The notes: generated by a model not told the origin, from the sequence alone. DNA of 64,000 nt from DATGJX01 sp963830545 (GCA_963830545.1 CAWHMK010000001.1:2046001-2110000); one strand, 5' to 3'; counted from the first letter of the stretch, positions 27,257-36,482 are shown. Translations and numbers: made by a program.

Positions 27257-28552
27257 CTACGGCGTCGCGGCCGTGCGCGAATGCCGCCGCCGCGCGGTCA
27301 ATCGAGGCAGTTCCTTGGCTAGATCTTCCGGCATGATCGCGTCGATGGCATCGTCGACCGTTACGATGCCGAGCATCTTCCCCTCCGAATCGACGACCGG
27401 AAGCGCGAGCAGATCGTAGCGAGCGATGGCTGCCGCGACGTCACGACCGTCCGCCGTCGTCGAAACGGTCACCACGTCGGTTTCCATGATGTGCTCGATC
27501 GTCGCCTCAGGCGGCGCGAGCAGCAGCGCGCGCAGCGTCAGCACGCCGAGCAGACGGTCTTGCTTGTCGACGACGTACAGGTAATAGATGAACTCCGATT
27601 CGGGCGCAATCTCTCGTATCTTTCGGATAGTCTGCTCGGCCGTCCGGTGCGGATAGATCCACGTGTAATCGGTCGTCATCAACCCGCCGGCCGTGTCCTC
27701 GGAATACTTCACGAGCTCGCGCAACTCGCCGGCGGTGTACTCGTTCATCTCCGCGAGCAGTTGCGTCTGCCGTTCCTGCGGCAGTTCCGCGAGCAAGTCG
27801 GCGGCATCGTCGGCATCCATCTCTTCGATGATGTCGGCGGCGCGCTCGGTGCCGATGTCATCGATAATCGTGCGCTGCGTCTCGGCATCGAGATGTTCGA
27901 GCGCGTCCGCGGCGGTTTCGTCGTCGAGTTGATGGATGACCGCGGCGGCTTCACGCGCGGAAAGATCGCTGATGATCTCGGCGAGCTCGCTCGGGTGCAT
28001 CCGCGCGAACTTGCTTTCCTTTGCGAGCTGAACGTGGGAGGGATTAGCATCGCGGATCGGCGCGACCGAACTCCAAGCGATCAGCGAACGCGGTACGTTG
28101 CGGTAGATCCACGGTGTGAAACGCTTGCCGAAATTCTTGAGGCCCAGGCGCCGGAGCAGTCCGCTCACGCCGACGTCGGCGGCAACGACGCGCAGTTTTC
28201 CGCCGGTGTTGGCGAGCTCGATGTCGTTGATGCGCACGACTTTGCGGCCGTCGACGTCGATGATTTGCTTGTCGAGCAAATCGCTCACGAGGTACAGCGC
28301 GTCTTCGTCAGGCGGCGCGGACACTTTCGGCGTGCTCGTGAGCGCTACGTCCCCTGCGGAATCCACGTCCGCGATGGTATCCATCGGAGCAAAACGTGGG
28401 CCTTGCGCCGTCTTGATAATGAGACCGTCAACTTGCGGAAACGTATCGTCCGGCTTGTTGACCAGAAAATCCGCGACCTTGCCGATCGGCAGATCGCTCA
28501 CCGTCGCCCGGCGGCCCACCAGTTCGGAGACGAATCCTTCATGGAATGTCAT
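27257..28552 (-). CDS. PRC-barrel / MgtE-N / tandem CBS protein without channel domain
   Basis: A 431-residue soluble protein. N-terminal PRC-like halves (about 15-150: RRATVSDLPIGKVADFLV, GRKVVRINDIEL), an MgtE intracellular N domain of helical repeats (about 185-290: HPSELAEIISDLSAREAAAVI; DADDAADLLAELPQER), and two CBS motifs (about 300-415: EDTAGGLMTTDYTWIYPHRTAEQ; METDVVTVSTTADG). The five-helix Mg2+ channel of MgtE is absent; the sequence ends in an Arg-rich tail. GGGAGGTGA precedes ATG 28552. An M-box riboswitch in the leader indicates Mg2+-responsive expression, so it may act as a Mg2+ sensor or partner of another transporter (inference). Confidence 0.85.
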   Translation of the reverse strand: MTFHEGFVSELVGRRATVSDLPIGKVADFLVNKPDDTFPQVDGLIIKTAQGPRFAPMDTIADVDSAGDVALTSTPKVSAPPDEDALYLVSDLLDKQIIDVDGRKVVRINDIELANTGGKLRVVAADVGVSGLLRRLGLKNFGKRFTPWIYRNVPRSLIAWSSVAPIRDANPSHVQLAKESKFARMHPSELAEIISDLSAREAAAVIHQLDDETAADALEHLDAETQRTIIDDIGTERAADIIEEMDADDAADLLAELPQERQTQLLAEMNEYTAGELRELVKYSEDTAGGLMTTDYTWIYPHRTAEQTIRKIREIAPESEFIYYLYVVDKQDRLLGVLTLRALLLAPPEATIEHIMETDVVTVSTTADGRDVAAAIARYDLLALPVVDSEGKMLGIVTVDDAIDAIMPEDLAKELPRLTARRRHSRTAATP

Positions 28553-28573
28553 CGCCGCTCACCTCCCGTCCGC

Positions 28574-28600
28574 AAAATAAAAGCCGGTGTCCGGACGACC
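28574..28600 (-). terminator. Possible expression-platform terminator of the M-box
   Basis: On the minus strand a short GC hairpin (CCGG-ACA-CCGG) is followed by CTTTTATTTT, about 40 nt after the riboswitch aptamer and before the Shine-Dalgarno sequence. The stem is short, so this is a weak call; an extended stem with upstream sequence would be needed. Confidence 0.35.
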
Positions 28601-28639
28601 TCGCGCGGTGAGCGCAATACCCCAGTCGCGTTTGCTTTG

Positions 28640-28801
28640 GCACCACGCATCGTAGAACGCCCCGGCAGGTGTGCCGCTTGTCGTTCAGCCGCATTAGACA
28701 TCGCCTTGTCTCGGCGCAGTCTGGTCTACCCGGTTGGCGTCTCTCGACGTTTCTGGGCAGCGGCGTGTGTATTGCGTGGACGCCTCACCTAGCGAGGTAT
28801 C
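28640..28801 (-). promoter_or_regulatory. M-box (ykoK leader) magnesium riboswitch
   Basis: Read on the minus strand, the 5' leader contains the conserved M-box blocks in order and at normal spacing: CTCGCTAGGTGAGGC, then CGCTGCCCAGAAA, GTCGAGAGACGCCAA, GGGT, GACAAGGCGATGTCTAATGCGGCTG, and the closing TCTACGAT. The closing helix P1 can form between ACCTCGC at the 5' end and GCGTGGT at the 3' end. M-boxes bind Mg2+ and usually switch off Mg2+ transporter genes. Here the downstream gene is the MgtE-N/CBS protein. Confidence 0.9.
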
Positions 28802-28809
28802 CTGTTTCA

Positions 28810-28815
28810 AGTATA
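28810..28815 (-). promoter_or_regulatory. Candidate -10 box for the M-box transcript
   Basis: TATACT on the minus strand lies about 9 nt upstream of the riboswitch 5' end, the expected place for its promoter. A TTGACG further upstream is too close (8-nt spacer) to be its -35, so the -35 is undefined. Confidence 0.4.
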
Positions 28816-28862
28816 GGCGCGAGCGTCAACCCCGCGCGAGCGATGGGGCTGCGAGGTACCTT

Positions 28863-30260
28863 TTAGACCTTCCCGACGATTCCCCGGTTCACGGCTCCGA
28901 CCAGCTGAACGACGAGTTGCGCGCTCATCTGCATATGGGCCAGAACGCTCGTGCCGATTTGGGACATCACTTGGTCCTTCGTGAATTGCGTCACGGCCTG
29001 GCCGATGTTGACGTCGCGAATGGCGCTCTCGCTTGAGACTTGATTCACGATTTCGAGCGATCCGTCGTTCGCTTCTTCGCCGAGCGCGGCGGTTTGCGCG
29101 CCGACGGTCGCGCGAGCTTGGCTGATGGCGTCAAGGGCGAGCTGCACGCGCGCTTCGGCATCGCTTACCGGGATCTGATTCGACGACAGTCCTGTGGAGA
29201 CGTCGAGATAGTTCTCAATGTTTGCGGGCAACACGGAAATTTCGGAAACGTTCAATGCGCTCGTCGTCACCGACGGCAGCGCGATTTGGAGTTCGCTGCC
29301 TTCCTGGCCGCCGTAATTTATCGCGAGCGGCGTACCACCGCTCGGGGCGGACGAATTGTTTACCGACGTAATGAATGACATCGAGGCGCCGACGTCTTGC
29401 GGCGTCAGGTTGGCCAACGTCACGTCGAGGAGATTCGTCGCCGAAGGATTCGGCGAATCGATCTGCACGTCCGCGATCGGGCCGCCCGCGACCGGGATGG
29501 CTTGCGTGTCCATGTAGATTGGCGCTACGCCCATTCGCGAATCCGCGCTGTACGCAACGATCTGCACGAAGTCCGCAGCTCCAACCGACGCGCCGCTGTC
29601 GGGATCCACGGCGTTGCTGCTGTATCCCACGACGCGAACCGTGAAGTAGGAACCGATCGAGTTGGCGATCGAGAGCGTCGGCAGCGTGCTCGGATCGGCG
29701 CTGCCCGGATTCCAGACGAGATTACCGGGCAGCCCGCTTATGCCGTCGTAGTTCGCGACTTGCGTACCCGTCGGCGCGCTGCCGTCGGGCAAAGCCGGAG
29801 ACGACGCCTCCTGTACGACATACGCGGCCGGGTAGGTCGTCTGCGCCAGCGATCCGTCCAAAAGCCGGACGCCGTTGAACGAGGCCGTGCCGGCGACGGT
29901 GTTGACCTGTTCCAGCAGCGTATCGATTTCGTCCTGTATCGATTGCAGTTCAGAAAGGGAATTGAGATCGCTCGCCGCTTCGACGATGAGCGAATGGATG
30001 CGGGTGAGGATGGTTTGCACTGTGCCGAGGGTACCGTCGGCGACGGTCAAGAGATTCGTCGCGGCCTGAACGTTTTGAACGCCTTGCTGGAGGCCGGCGA
30101 CTTTGGTTTGGATGGTCTGCGCAATGGCCAGACCGCTGGGATCGTCGGAAGCGGAAACAACGCGCAGGCCGCTGGCCAACGCGCGTGTTTGTCGTTCTTC
30201 GTCTAATTGAGTACGGAAAAGGTTGAGCTCGACCTGATCCGTGCTCCCCAGCACATCCAT
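28863..30260 (-). CDS. fliC: Flagellin
   Basis: A 465-residue filament protein. The N-terminal D0/D1 helices are typical (ALASGLRVVSASDDPSGLAIA, ATNLLTVADGTLGTVQTIL, NTVAGTASFNGVRLLDG), as is the C-terminal D0 (ARATVGAQTAALGEE ... VTQFTKDQVMSQIGTSVLAHMQ). The central 250 residues are a variable Ser/Pro/Ala-rich outer domain. ATG 30260 has GGAGGAAG upstream. The frame continues much further upstream, but that part is antisense to the divergent usher-like gene. No other flagellar gene is in the window. A sigma-28-type promoter precedes it. Confidence 0.9.
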   Translation of the reverse strand: MDVLGSTDQVELNLFRTQLDEERQTRALASGLRVVSASDDPSGLAIAQTIQTKVAGLQQGVQNVQAATNLLTVADGTLGTVQTILTRIHSLIVEAASDLNSLSELQSIQDEIDTLLEQVNTVAGTASFNGVRLLDGSLAQTTYPAAYVVQEASSPALPDGSAPTGTQVANYDGISGLPGNLVWNPGSADPSTLPTLSIANSIGSYFTVRVVGYSSNAVDPDSGASVGAADFVQIVAYSADSRMGVAPIYMDTQAIPVAGGPIADVQIDSPNPSATNLLDVTLANLTPQDVGASMSFITSVNNSSAPSGGTPLAINYGGQEGSELQIALPSVTTSALNVSEISVLPANIENYLDVSTGLSSNQIPVSDAEARVQLALDAISQARATVGAQTAALGEEANDGSLEIVNQVSSESAIRDVNIGQAVTQFTKDQVMSQIGTSVLAHMQMSAQLVVQLVGAVNRGIVGKV

Positions 30261-30298
30261 GAGAGAAGGCTTCCTCCGTGAACTTCCCTGTAGTTGAC

Positions 30299-30324
30299 CT
30301 ATCGGCCGAACGGCGAAAAATTTG
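30299..30324 (-). promoter_or_regulatory. Sigma-28 (FliA) type promoter of flagellin
   Basis: On the minus strand CAAA (30321-30324) is followed after 14 nt by GCCGATAG (30299-30306), against the FliA consensus TAAA-N15-GCCGATAA. It lies about 40 nt before the flagellin start, leaving room for the GGAGG ribosome-binding site. The match is to motif only. Confidence 0.6.
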
Positions 30325-30386
30325 CGTGAAAAAGCGCGGCTTCCGTTAAGACGGCCGGCCGGCTCTCCGAACACGGTAAGGACGAC

Positions 30387-33300
30387 ATGGGAACACCGTG
30401 GCAGCGCCGGCGGCGTGCATTCGCGTTGCGTGCCGCGCTTTTGATATTCATAGCGGCGGCATTGGCTGCCGCGGTGCTCGGCACGCGTGCCCAGCGAGCT
30501 TTGGCGCAGGTCATGCCCGTCCCTGGATACGGAACGCCGCTTCCGGAAAGCACGGTCACCCCGCCCGCGCAGTCGACACCTCCACCCACACCTGCCGGCA
30601 CCCACAAACCCACGCCCGCGCCGGCGGCGCACGTCAGCCGCGGCGGGCCTCTGACCTTCGCTCTGACCGGATCGTTGTCGCTCGGTCAGCGATTGCAGAG
30701 CGACACGAACGACTTCGGGGGAATCCAAAACACGCAGTCTACCTCCCAGTCGAGCGACACCGCGGGAATGCTCGCCACGCTTCGCCGCCGCACCGCAACG
30801 ACGACTCTCCAGTTGGGTCTGCCGGTCGGTCTCGGGCTGCGGCAAAGCAGCCTCGGTCTGCTTCAGGCGGGGTATTACACGCCGACTTACGGAGTCGAAT
30901 ACGGGGCGCAGCCGCTTTCGCTGCTCGGCGGTGCTCCGCTCGGACAAACCTTGCGCGGATGGGCGCTGGTCACGCCGCTGGAAGGCGGCGACGCGACGCT
31001 CTTCACGGGGCCGGCGATCGGACCCAACCAGAGTGTGCTCAAGGTGACGGGACTGCGGGCGCGCATGGAACGCGCCGGCGCGCTGCTCGAGTTCGGCGTC
31101 GACCGCGGCTATTCGAGCGACGGCTACCGTGTCGAAGCAGCGCTCGCGGGAGCCGCCCGCGACTCCGGCGAGCTCTCGCAGTCCGTCGAGGCCGCATTCG
31201 AAAACGTCAACGACACCGGTTCGCCCGCGCAAAAAACGGCTGCGTACCAATACAACGCCAGTTACGGGGGCGGCGCGTTGTACGGCACGCTGACGCTGCG
31301 CCGTATCGGCGAAGGCTTCGTCACCTTCGGCAGCGGCGCACTGCAGGCGGACAAGTATCTCGACACGTCGATGCGCTACGGCGGCGCCGCGAGCGATCTG
31401 GACGTCGATACGGCTTTCGAAACCAGCGGCAGTGGTGCCGGAGCCGTCGCGCAGCGGCGCGATGCATTCACGTTCACGCATTTCTTCCAGCGCACCGGCG
31501 TGCAGACCGCGCTGATGCTCGAAGACAACCGCATCAGCGGAGCCGGCCCGGGCGCGAGTTGGAACGGATCCGCCGGCGGCCAGCTCGGTTTTTCTCTGCT
31601 CGGCGTTTCCGCGCTCTTCGGAGCGCAGTTCCAGCGCACGACTCAGGATCTATCTCCCACCCATGCCACCGCGACGTACAGCGGCGTTCTTCAACGGCAG
31701 TTCGGACAATTTTTTGCGGGCGCGTCCTTTCAAACCGCGCGGCAAATCGGCGCAAACGCCGGCCTGCAAAATCAAAGCGAATTTTCGCTTGCGCGATCAT
31801 TCGGAGCAACGGCGCTCGGCGTACAGCTCACGCAGACGCGCAACCTTTCGCAATTGGACGACATCGAGCAGACGGCGCCGACGCTCACGCTCAGCCGGCG
31901 GCTTTCGTCGGTTGCGACCCTCGGAATCACGTACGGGGAGCAGCGTACTCGCGACGTTCTCAACCCTCTCGCAAACGGAAGCAATCGGATCTTCAGCGTG
32001 CAGGTGCAAGCGCCGTTCGCGTTCGGAAGCGGGCTCGTCCAAGGCCGCATCAACCCACGGCTTCCGGCGACGATCAGCGGTACGGTCACCAGCGTGAGTA
32101 CCCAGCAGCAGCAGACTTCGCCCGCATTCTTGAACGCGGCCGGGTCGATCAGCAACGGCCTCTCGAACGTCGTGGTCGTGCTGGACGGAACGGAAGTCCA
32201 GCGCACCGATCTCGCCGGGCATTATCAGTTCAACTTCGTTTCACCGGGTGAGCATCAAGTTCGCGTCGAGAGTTCGTCGCTGCCGCGCGGCGTAACGGTC
32301 GATCAGCCGTACGCATCCGTATCGGTGCAAGGCGGACAAGCCGGCGAAGTCGATTTCGAAGTGGGAACGTATGCCGCGATCGCCGGGCACGTGTATTCGC
32401 GGGACTCCTCGGGCGAACTCGTTCCGCTTTCGGGAGTGGCGCTGCGCCTCGACGACACGACCAACGCCACGACGGATATTTTGGGCGCGTACAGTTTTGG
32501 GCGCCTCACGCCGGGACCGCACACCGTCGAGATCATCAATTCGTCGCTGCCGGCTATGGTCGCCTTTTCGAAAACGGCTCAAACGCAGAAGGTCACGGTG
32601 CGCGAGGGCGAGATTCAGACGCTGGACTTCAAAGCCAGTCCGCTGGGATCGATCTCGGGATTCGTGAAATACGGTTCCGCTCTGGCGCCCGATTATACCG
32701 GCGGCGCGTACAACGCGTACGTCGTCGCGGAACCGGGCGACTACGCCGCCATCACGAACGAAGACGGTTCGTACGAGCTCGACGATCTACCGGCGGGAAC
32801 GTACACCGTGGATATCGATCCGGAAACGATTCCGGACGGCACCGGCAACGCGTCAGGTCCGATTGCGGTCGACTTCTCCGGAACGGGAAACCGGCAAGAC
32901 GTCGATTTCACGCTGGTCAAGAAGCAAAAGCAAGTCGTTTTCACGCTTCAATCGACGCAAACCGTTCAGGCGAATCTTTCGCTGAGCGAACCGGCGCTGC
33001 CGCCGCACGGCGTCGCATATGCGATACTAGACGCGGGCGGCCCGGCAACGTCGGCTTCGGTCACGGCCTTCGGAGCGACGACGACGATGAAATACGACGC
33101 GCGGCTGAAGCGTTGGATCGCACCGGTCGTCGTTCCGGAAAACGCTCCTTCGGGCAAAAACACGATCGAAGCGGAAGCCTCGGGTTTGCCGGGCCGCCAG
33201 AGCGCGAGCGCTACGGCAGGACTGAACGTCGACCCTTCGATTCCACTGGTTTCCTTTAAGATGACGCCTTCGCACGCGTCGCTGGGCGAGTACGTTTCGG

Positions 33301-33485
33301 TTCGCGCGCGCTTTCTGCTCGACGTGCGCGCCGGTGATTCTATACGCTGGCTTGACGGTCAGGTTACGAAACTTTCACGTCCCGTTACCGGACGCGTGTT
33401 CGTTTTCACTGTAAAGATATCTGAACGCCTCATGCACGGACTCTTACTCACCAAGCAAGGGCAGCTGCCGATAACCTTGAGGTAA
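30387..33485 (+). CDS. Outer-membrane barrel/usher-like protein with repeated CarboxypepD-like domains
   Basis: A 1032-residue exported protein. N-terminal signal anchor (about 9-40), a Pro/Thr linker (45-90), then about 450 residues of alternating short beta strands with Gly turns and aromatic girdle residues, as in a large outer-membrane barrel. From about 565 come three or more tandem beta-sandwich domains of the CarboxypepD_reg/SdrD-B type (DLAGHYQFNFVSPGEHQVRV; DILGAYSFGRLTPGPHTVEI; EDGSYELDDLPAGTYTVDI). A basic beta-rich C-terminal domain follows. AAGGA precedes ATG 30387. It heads a cluster with a PapD-like chaperone and small secreted subunits, which suggests an usher-like secretion pore. 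Sequence similarity to FimD-type ushers is not evident to me, so this is inference. Confidence 0.6.
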   Translation: MGTPWQRRRRAFALRAALLIFIAAALAAAVLGTRAQRALAQVMPVPGYGTPLPESTVTPPAQSTPPPTPAGTHKPTPAPAAHVSRGGPLTFALTGSLSLGQRLQSDTNDFGGIQNTQSTSQSSDTAGMLATLRRRTATTTLQLGLPVGLGLRQSSLGLLQAGYYTPTYGVEYGAQPLSLLGGAPLGQTLRGWALVTPLEGGDATLFTGPAIGPNQSVLKVTGLRARMERAGALLEFGVDRGYSSDGYRVEAALAGAARDSGELSQSVEAAFENVNDTGSPAQKTAAYQYNASYGGGALYGTLTLRRIGEGFVTFGSGALQADKYLDTSMRYGGAASDLDVDTAFETSGSGAGAVAQRRDAFTFTHFFQRTGVQTALMLEDNRISGAGPGASWNGSAGGQLGFSLLGVSALFGAQFQRTTQDLSPTHATATYSGVLQRQFGQFFAGASFQTARQIGANAGLQNQSEFSLARSFGATALGVQLTQTRNLSQLDDIEQTAPTLTLSRRLSSVATLGITYGEQRTRDVLNPLANGSNRIFSVQVQAPFAFGSGLVQGRINPRLPATISGTVTSVSTQQQQTSPAFLNAAGSISNGLSNVVVVLDGTEVQRTDLAGHYQFNFVSPGEHQVRVESSSLPRGVTVDQPYASVSVQGGQAGEVDFEVGTYAAIAGHVYSRDSSGELVPLSGVALRLDDTTNATTDILGAYSFGRLTPGPHTVEIINSSLPAMVAFSKTAQTQKVTVREGEIQTLDFKASPLGSISGFVKYGSALAPDYTGGAYNAYVVAEPGDYAAITNEDGSYELDDLPAGTYTVDIDPETIPDGTGNASGPIAVDFSGTGNRQDVDFTLVKKQKQVVFTLQSTQTVQANLSLSEPALPPHGVAYAILDAGGPATSASVTAFGATTTMKYDARLKRWIAPVVVPENAPSGKNTIEAEASGLPGRQSASATAGLNVDPSIPLVSFKMTPSHASLGEYVSVRARFLLDVRAGDSIRWLDGQVTKLSRPVTGRVFVFTVKISERLMHGLLLTKQGQLPITLR

Positions 33486-33541
33486 CGCTTTTCGCATTGG
33501 CCATGGATGGCACGAATTTGCGCATTGTGAAAGGACCGAAA

Positions 33542-34291
33542 GTGAAAAAGCTCCTCTCTTTGGCGGTGATTGCTTCGTGCGTGACCGCGACCGCGTTGCC
33601 GGCAGCGGCCGCCAACACGGTGACGATCAAGTGGAATGTAACCGCAATTGCATCGGTGACGTTCCAAGGAAATTATACGAACACAGGCACCAGCGGTGCC
33701 TTGAATCCTGCCGCGGCGTCCCTCATCGGGCCGATCGAAACGGGCAGCACGGGATCGTGCGGCGCGGGCGGCAGCAACGGCGCGGGCGCCGGAACGAACG
33801 CGTTGACGCTCGACTTCGGCGCAATCACGCCGGACGCGGCGGGCGCGACGATCTGCATGCTGCTCAACGGCGCCGAAGCCGTCGTCAATACCAATGACAA
33901 CGCTGGGGTGACCGTTGCCGTGCAGCAAACCACCGCACCGGCGCAAGCGGGCGCCGCGATCTGCTACGTACCGATTTCGGGCAACGCTCCGGTAGCGGGC
34001 GGCGCGACGGTTTCGAGCAGCACGCTCACTCCGGCCAAGGCTATGGACACGACGGACGTTACCGCCGGCAGTTGGTCGGACGGAACGAACGCGTGCAACG
34101 GCCTCAAGTACAGCGGCGCCGCGATCGCGGGAGCCGCAGCCTTCGGCGCTGTGACGACGCTGCTCAAGACCAGCGACAACACGCAGAATCCGGCCTATTT
34201 CGGAACGGATCTCGGCGTGCTCATGCCGGCGAACGCGAACAAGACCGCGGGCGACTCGGCCGTGGTGACGTACACCGTCACAACGAACTAA
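33542..34291 (+). CDS. Secreted pilin-like subunit 1
   Basis: A 249-residue secreted protein: signal peptide (KKLLSLAVIASCVTATALPAAA), then a beta-rich Gly/Ala/Thr domain with four Cys that could form two disulfides. An N-terminal strand TVTIKWNV, a central LDFGAIT and a C-terminal strand VVTYTVTTN are shared in style with the other subunits of this cluster. GTG 33542 is chosen because AAAGGA lies 6 nt upstream and it gives a clean signal peptide. Probably a structural subunit handled by the chaperone encoded next. No database family recognised. Confidence 0.65.
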   Translation: MKKLLSLAVIASCVTATALPAAAANTVTIKWNVTAIASVTFQGNYTNTGTSGALNPAAASLIGPIETGSTGSCGAGGSNGAGAGTNALTLDFGAITPDAAGATICMLLNGAEAVVNTNDNAGVTVAVQQTTAPAQAGAAICYVPISGNAPVAGGATVSSSTLTPAKAMDTTDVTAGSWSDGTNACNGLKYSGAAIAGAAAFGAVTTLLKTSDNTQNPAYFGTDLGVLMPANANKTAGDSAVVTYTVTTN

Positions 34292-34355
34292 AACTGAACG
34301 GTACTATACGATGAAGTTGCGGGTGTGGGGGTGTCCCCGCAGCGAATCGGTTGGT

Positions 34356-35160
34356 ATGAAGCAGTTTCGTTTAGCTGCGGCTCTATCTCTCGTTATCGCG
34401 CTGTTCGTACTCGAACCCGGATCGGCGCAGACGTCGTCAGGCGTTTCCGCTCTCGGTATCAACGTCTCTCCGGCAAAACTGGAGTCTCTCGATGCCTCCC
34501 GGCGCCTCGTACAACATTCCGGTAACGATTCAGAACGGCAGCACCGCGCCGACGCACATCCAGGCGTCCATGGTCGATTTCGGACTGAACCGCTCGGGCG
34601 ATTACCAATTCGTGAACCCCGGCAGCAAGCCGTATTCACTGATGCGGTGGGCCTCGATCAATCCGAAAGAATTCGATCTGGGACCCGGGATGATTCAACA
34701 GGTACGCGTATCGCTGGCGATTCCAAAAGCATCGCTCAGCGGCGAGTACGCCGGGATCGTGTTCTTCGCAACCCGCCCGACGCGTCAACAACATGGCGTG
34801 GCGTTCTCGGTTCGAATTGCGACGACCGTCTACGTGACGATTCCCGGTACGGTGAAGATCGGCGGCGCGATTGCGAAGATGACGGCTAGCGGAGACAAGA
34901 GCGGCGAAACGTATCGCGTGCTTTTCCGAAACACCGGAAACGCGCACGTCTACGTAGGCGGCTCCCTGGAAGTTCGTAAGAACGGACAAACGGTCGAGCG
35001 GATTCCGATGCCGCAAAACCAGCTCGTCGAGCGCGGCGAGGATCGCGTCATCCAGTTGTCGGGCAAAGCGCTTCCGCGGGGGCAATACCAAGCGATTGCG
35101 CTCATCGATTACGGCGGTGCGACGATGACCGGCGGCGAGATTCAGTTCGATAAAAATTAA
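34356..35160 (+). CDS. PapD-like periplasmic chaperone (frame break)
   Basis: About 267 residues. Signal peptide MKQFRLAAALSLVIALFVLEP-GSAQ, then LGINVSPAKLESL in the first frame. MPPGASYNIPVTIQNGS onward is in the +1 frame, so one extra base lies near 34480-34491. The first Ig-like domain has the PapD-type pattern FDLGPGMIQQVRVSLAIP...GEYAGIVFFA. The second Ig-like domain (YRVLFRNTGNAHVYVGGSLEV ... GQYQAIALIDYGG) completes a two-domain chaperone. ATG 34356 gives a proper signal peptide; ATG 34311 does not. The location between two subunit genes matches chaperone-usher operons. Confidence 0.65.
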
Positions 35161-35193
35161 CTCGGACGGAAATTGTACAAAGGAGTGTGCGCA

Positions 35194-35856
35194 GTGCGAG
35201 CCTGGATCGGGTTCTGTGCGCTGGCGGCGGCGACGATGCTGCTCTGCGCAACGCGCGCGGACGCGGGCACCGCAACGGTTAAGGTACAGTGGTACGTCAC
35301 GGGAATTCTCAAATTCACGCTGACGCCGAATTACAACATCGGCTATGGGCCGATACCGGCGACGTTCGGAACGCAGCCCACACCGCCGCCCGAAGGCGGC
35401 GCGTGCCTTCAAGGCTGCGCCGTCGACTTCGGCACGGTCACGCAAAACAGCGAATACTTGTACAAATACGCCGCGCACCTGCACATCATCACGAACGACG
35501 TGAGCGGATTCAAAATCTATGGTGAAGGTTCTGCCGACTTCTCGGACGGCGGAGCGAATTCGTTTCCGGTAACGGGCGCGCTCTATTACCTGCCTTCGAG
35601 CGCTTCGAGCGACACGAATACAGGGTTCAGTCCCGCATTCGAATTCATGAAAACCACTGCGACCGTAAATCCTGCGGCGCCGGTGTTCGGCAGCGCTCCG
35701 ACGATAACGTACGCCACGTATCCGGCCTCCATGTTTACCTCGGCCGCGTCCACGAACGATTATTATCAGGACTACGAGTTGAAAGTTCCCGCCACCGCGC
35801 CGGTCTCCGCAAGCACGTACTTCGTCTGGGTCGTCTACACGGTGGTTCCCCAATGA
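35194..35856 (+). CDS. Secreted pilin-like subunit 2
   Basis: A 220-residue secreted beta-protein. Signal peptide to about residue 24 (LLCATRADAG), N-terminal strand TATVKVQWYVTGILKFTLTP, a Cys pair in CLQGC, the central VDFGTVT, and a C-terminal strand WVVYTVVPQ. The domain order parallels subunit 1. Start GTG 35194 has AAAGGAG 8 nt upstream; GTG 35185 is possible. The stop overlaps the next ATG (ATGA). Function is inferred from context: a fibre or tip subunit. Confidence 0.65.
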   Translation: MRAWIGFCALAAATMLLCATRADAGTATVKVQWYVTGILKFTLTPNYNIGYGPIPATFGTQPTPPPEGGACLQGCAVDFGTVTQNSEYLYKYAAHLHIITNDVSGFKIYGEGSADFSDGGANSFPVTGALYYLPSSASSDTNTGFSPAFEFMKTTATVNPAAPVFGSAPTITYATYPASMFTSAASTNDYYQDYELKVPATAPVSASTYFVWVVYTVVPQ

Positions 35857-36482
35857 CCAAAACGCGCGCCGCACTCCTGCTCGTCGGGATCGCGGCGTCC
35901 GCGCTGATCGTTTGCGGGAGAGGAAACGCCGCGTTCGTTCAGCGCCAGCGCGATCAAATCGCGGTGAACATCCTCGTGAACGTTACGCCGGATCCGCTCG
36001 CGTATCGCATGGCGCTGCGTGGGCGCGGTTCGGACGGCATCGTCGCTCTGGCGAGCGTGCAATCGGCGGTTCGCGTTCAAGCGCAAGTCAGTCCGAACCC
36101 CAATGCGACGCTGCTGTACTCGAATACTCCGGCCGTCGTCATCAGTCAAACCGCGGGAACGACTGCGTCGACGCCCGCCTGCGTGTACACGGTCACCGTC
36201 GACACGCCCGCCAAAACCTCGTGGACGCTCGACGACGGTCTTTCGGGCGATTTCATCACGACGACGTGGCCGGGCGGCGACCTCGCCAATAACACGTATG
36301 CCGGCACACCGATGCCCGCCGCGACGCCGTTCGTCGTATACGCGAAAAACAACAATACCTGGAATCCAAAAGAGAAATCGAGCGGATTGCAGACGTACTG
36401 CGTTACTCTCACGCTGACCATTCCCGCTTCGATTCCCGCAGGCGGGTACACGACGAATGCCGTGTACACGTTGTACTATTGA
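35853..36482 (+). CDS. Secreted pilin-like subunit 3
   Basis: A 209-residue secreted beta-protein: signal peptide (ALLLVGIAASALIVCGRGNAA), strand IAVNILVNVTPDPL, two Cys (PACVYTV and LQTYCVTL) that could bond, and a C-terminal strand AVYTLYY. It shares the cluster's terminal-strand pattern but lacks the DFG motif, so it is the most divergent of the three. It overlaps the preceding gene by four bases and the adhesin gene by one. Confidence 0.6.
   Translation: MTKTRAALLLVGIAASALIVCGRGNAAFVQRQRDQIAVNILVNVTPDPLAYRMALRGRGSDGIVALASVQSAVRVQAQVSPNPNATLLYSNTPAVVISQTAGTTASTPACVYTVTVDTPAKTSWTLDDGLSGDFITTTWPGGDLANNTYAGTPMPAATPFVVYAKNNNTWNPKEKSSGLQTYCVTLTLTIPASIPAGGYTTNAVYTLYY

Noticed and set aside
28553..28639. 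Strong intrinsic terminator after the M-box
   Set aside because: Only a 4-bp stem directly precedes the U-rich tract; kept as a low-confidence feature, since the control may be at translation instead.
30261..31481. Long upstream extension of the flagellin frame (minus strand, about 400 residues)
   Set aside because: It is antisense to the clearly exported barrel-like protein, is Arg/Ala-biased as shadow frames are, and the flagellin start with GGAGGAAG lies at 30260.
34311..34355. ATG 34311 as start of the chaperone gene
   Set aside because: It would put a non-signal leader with Cys/Pro before a perfect signal peptide that begins at ATG 34356.
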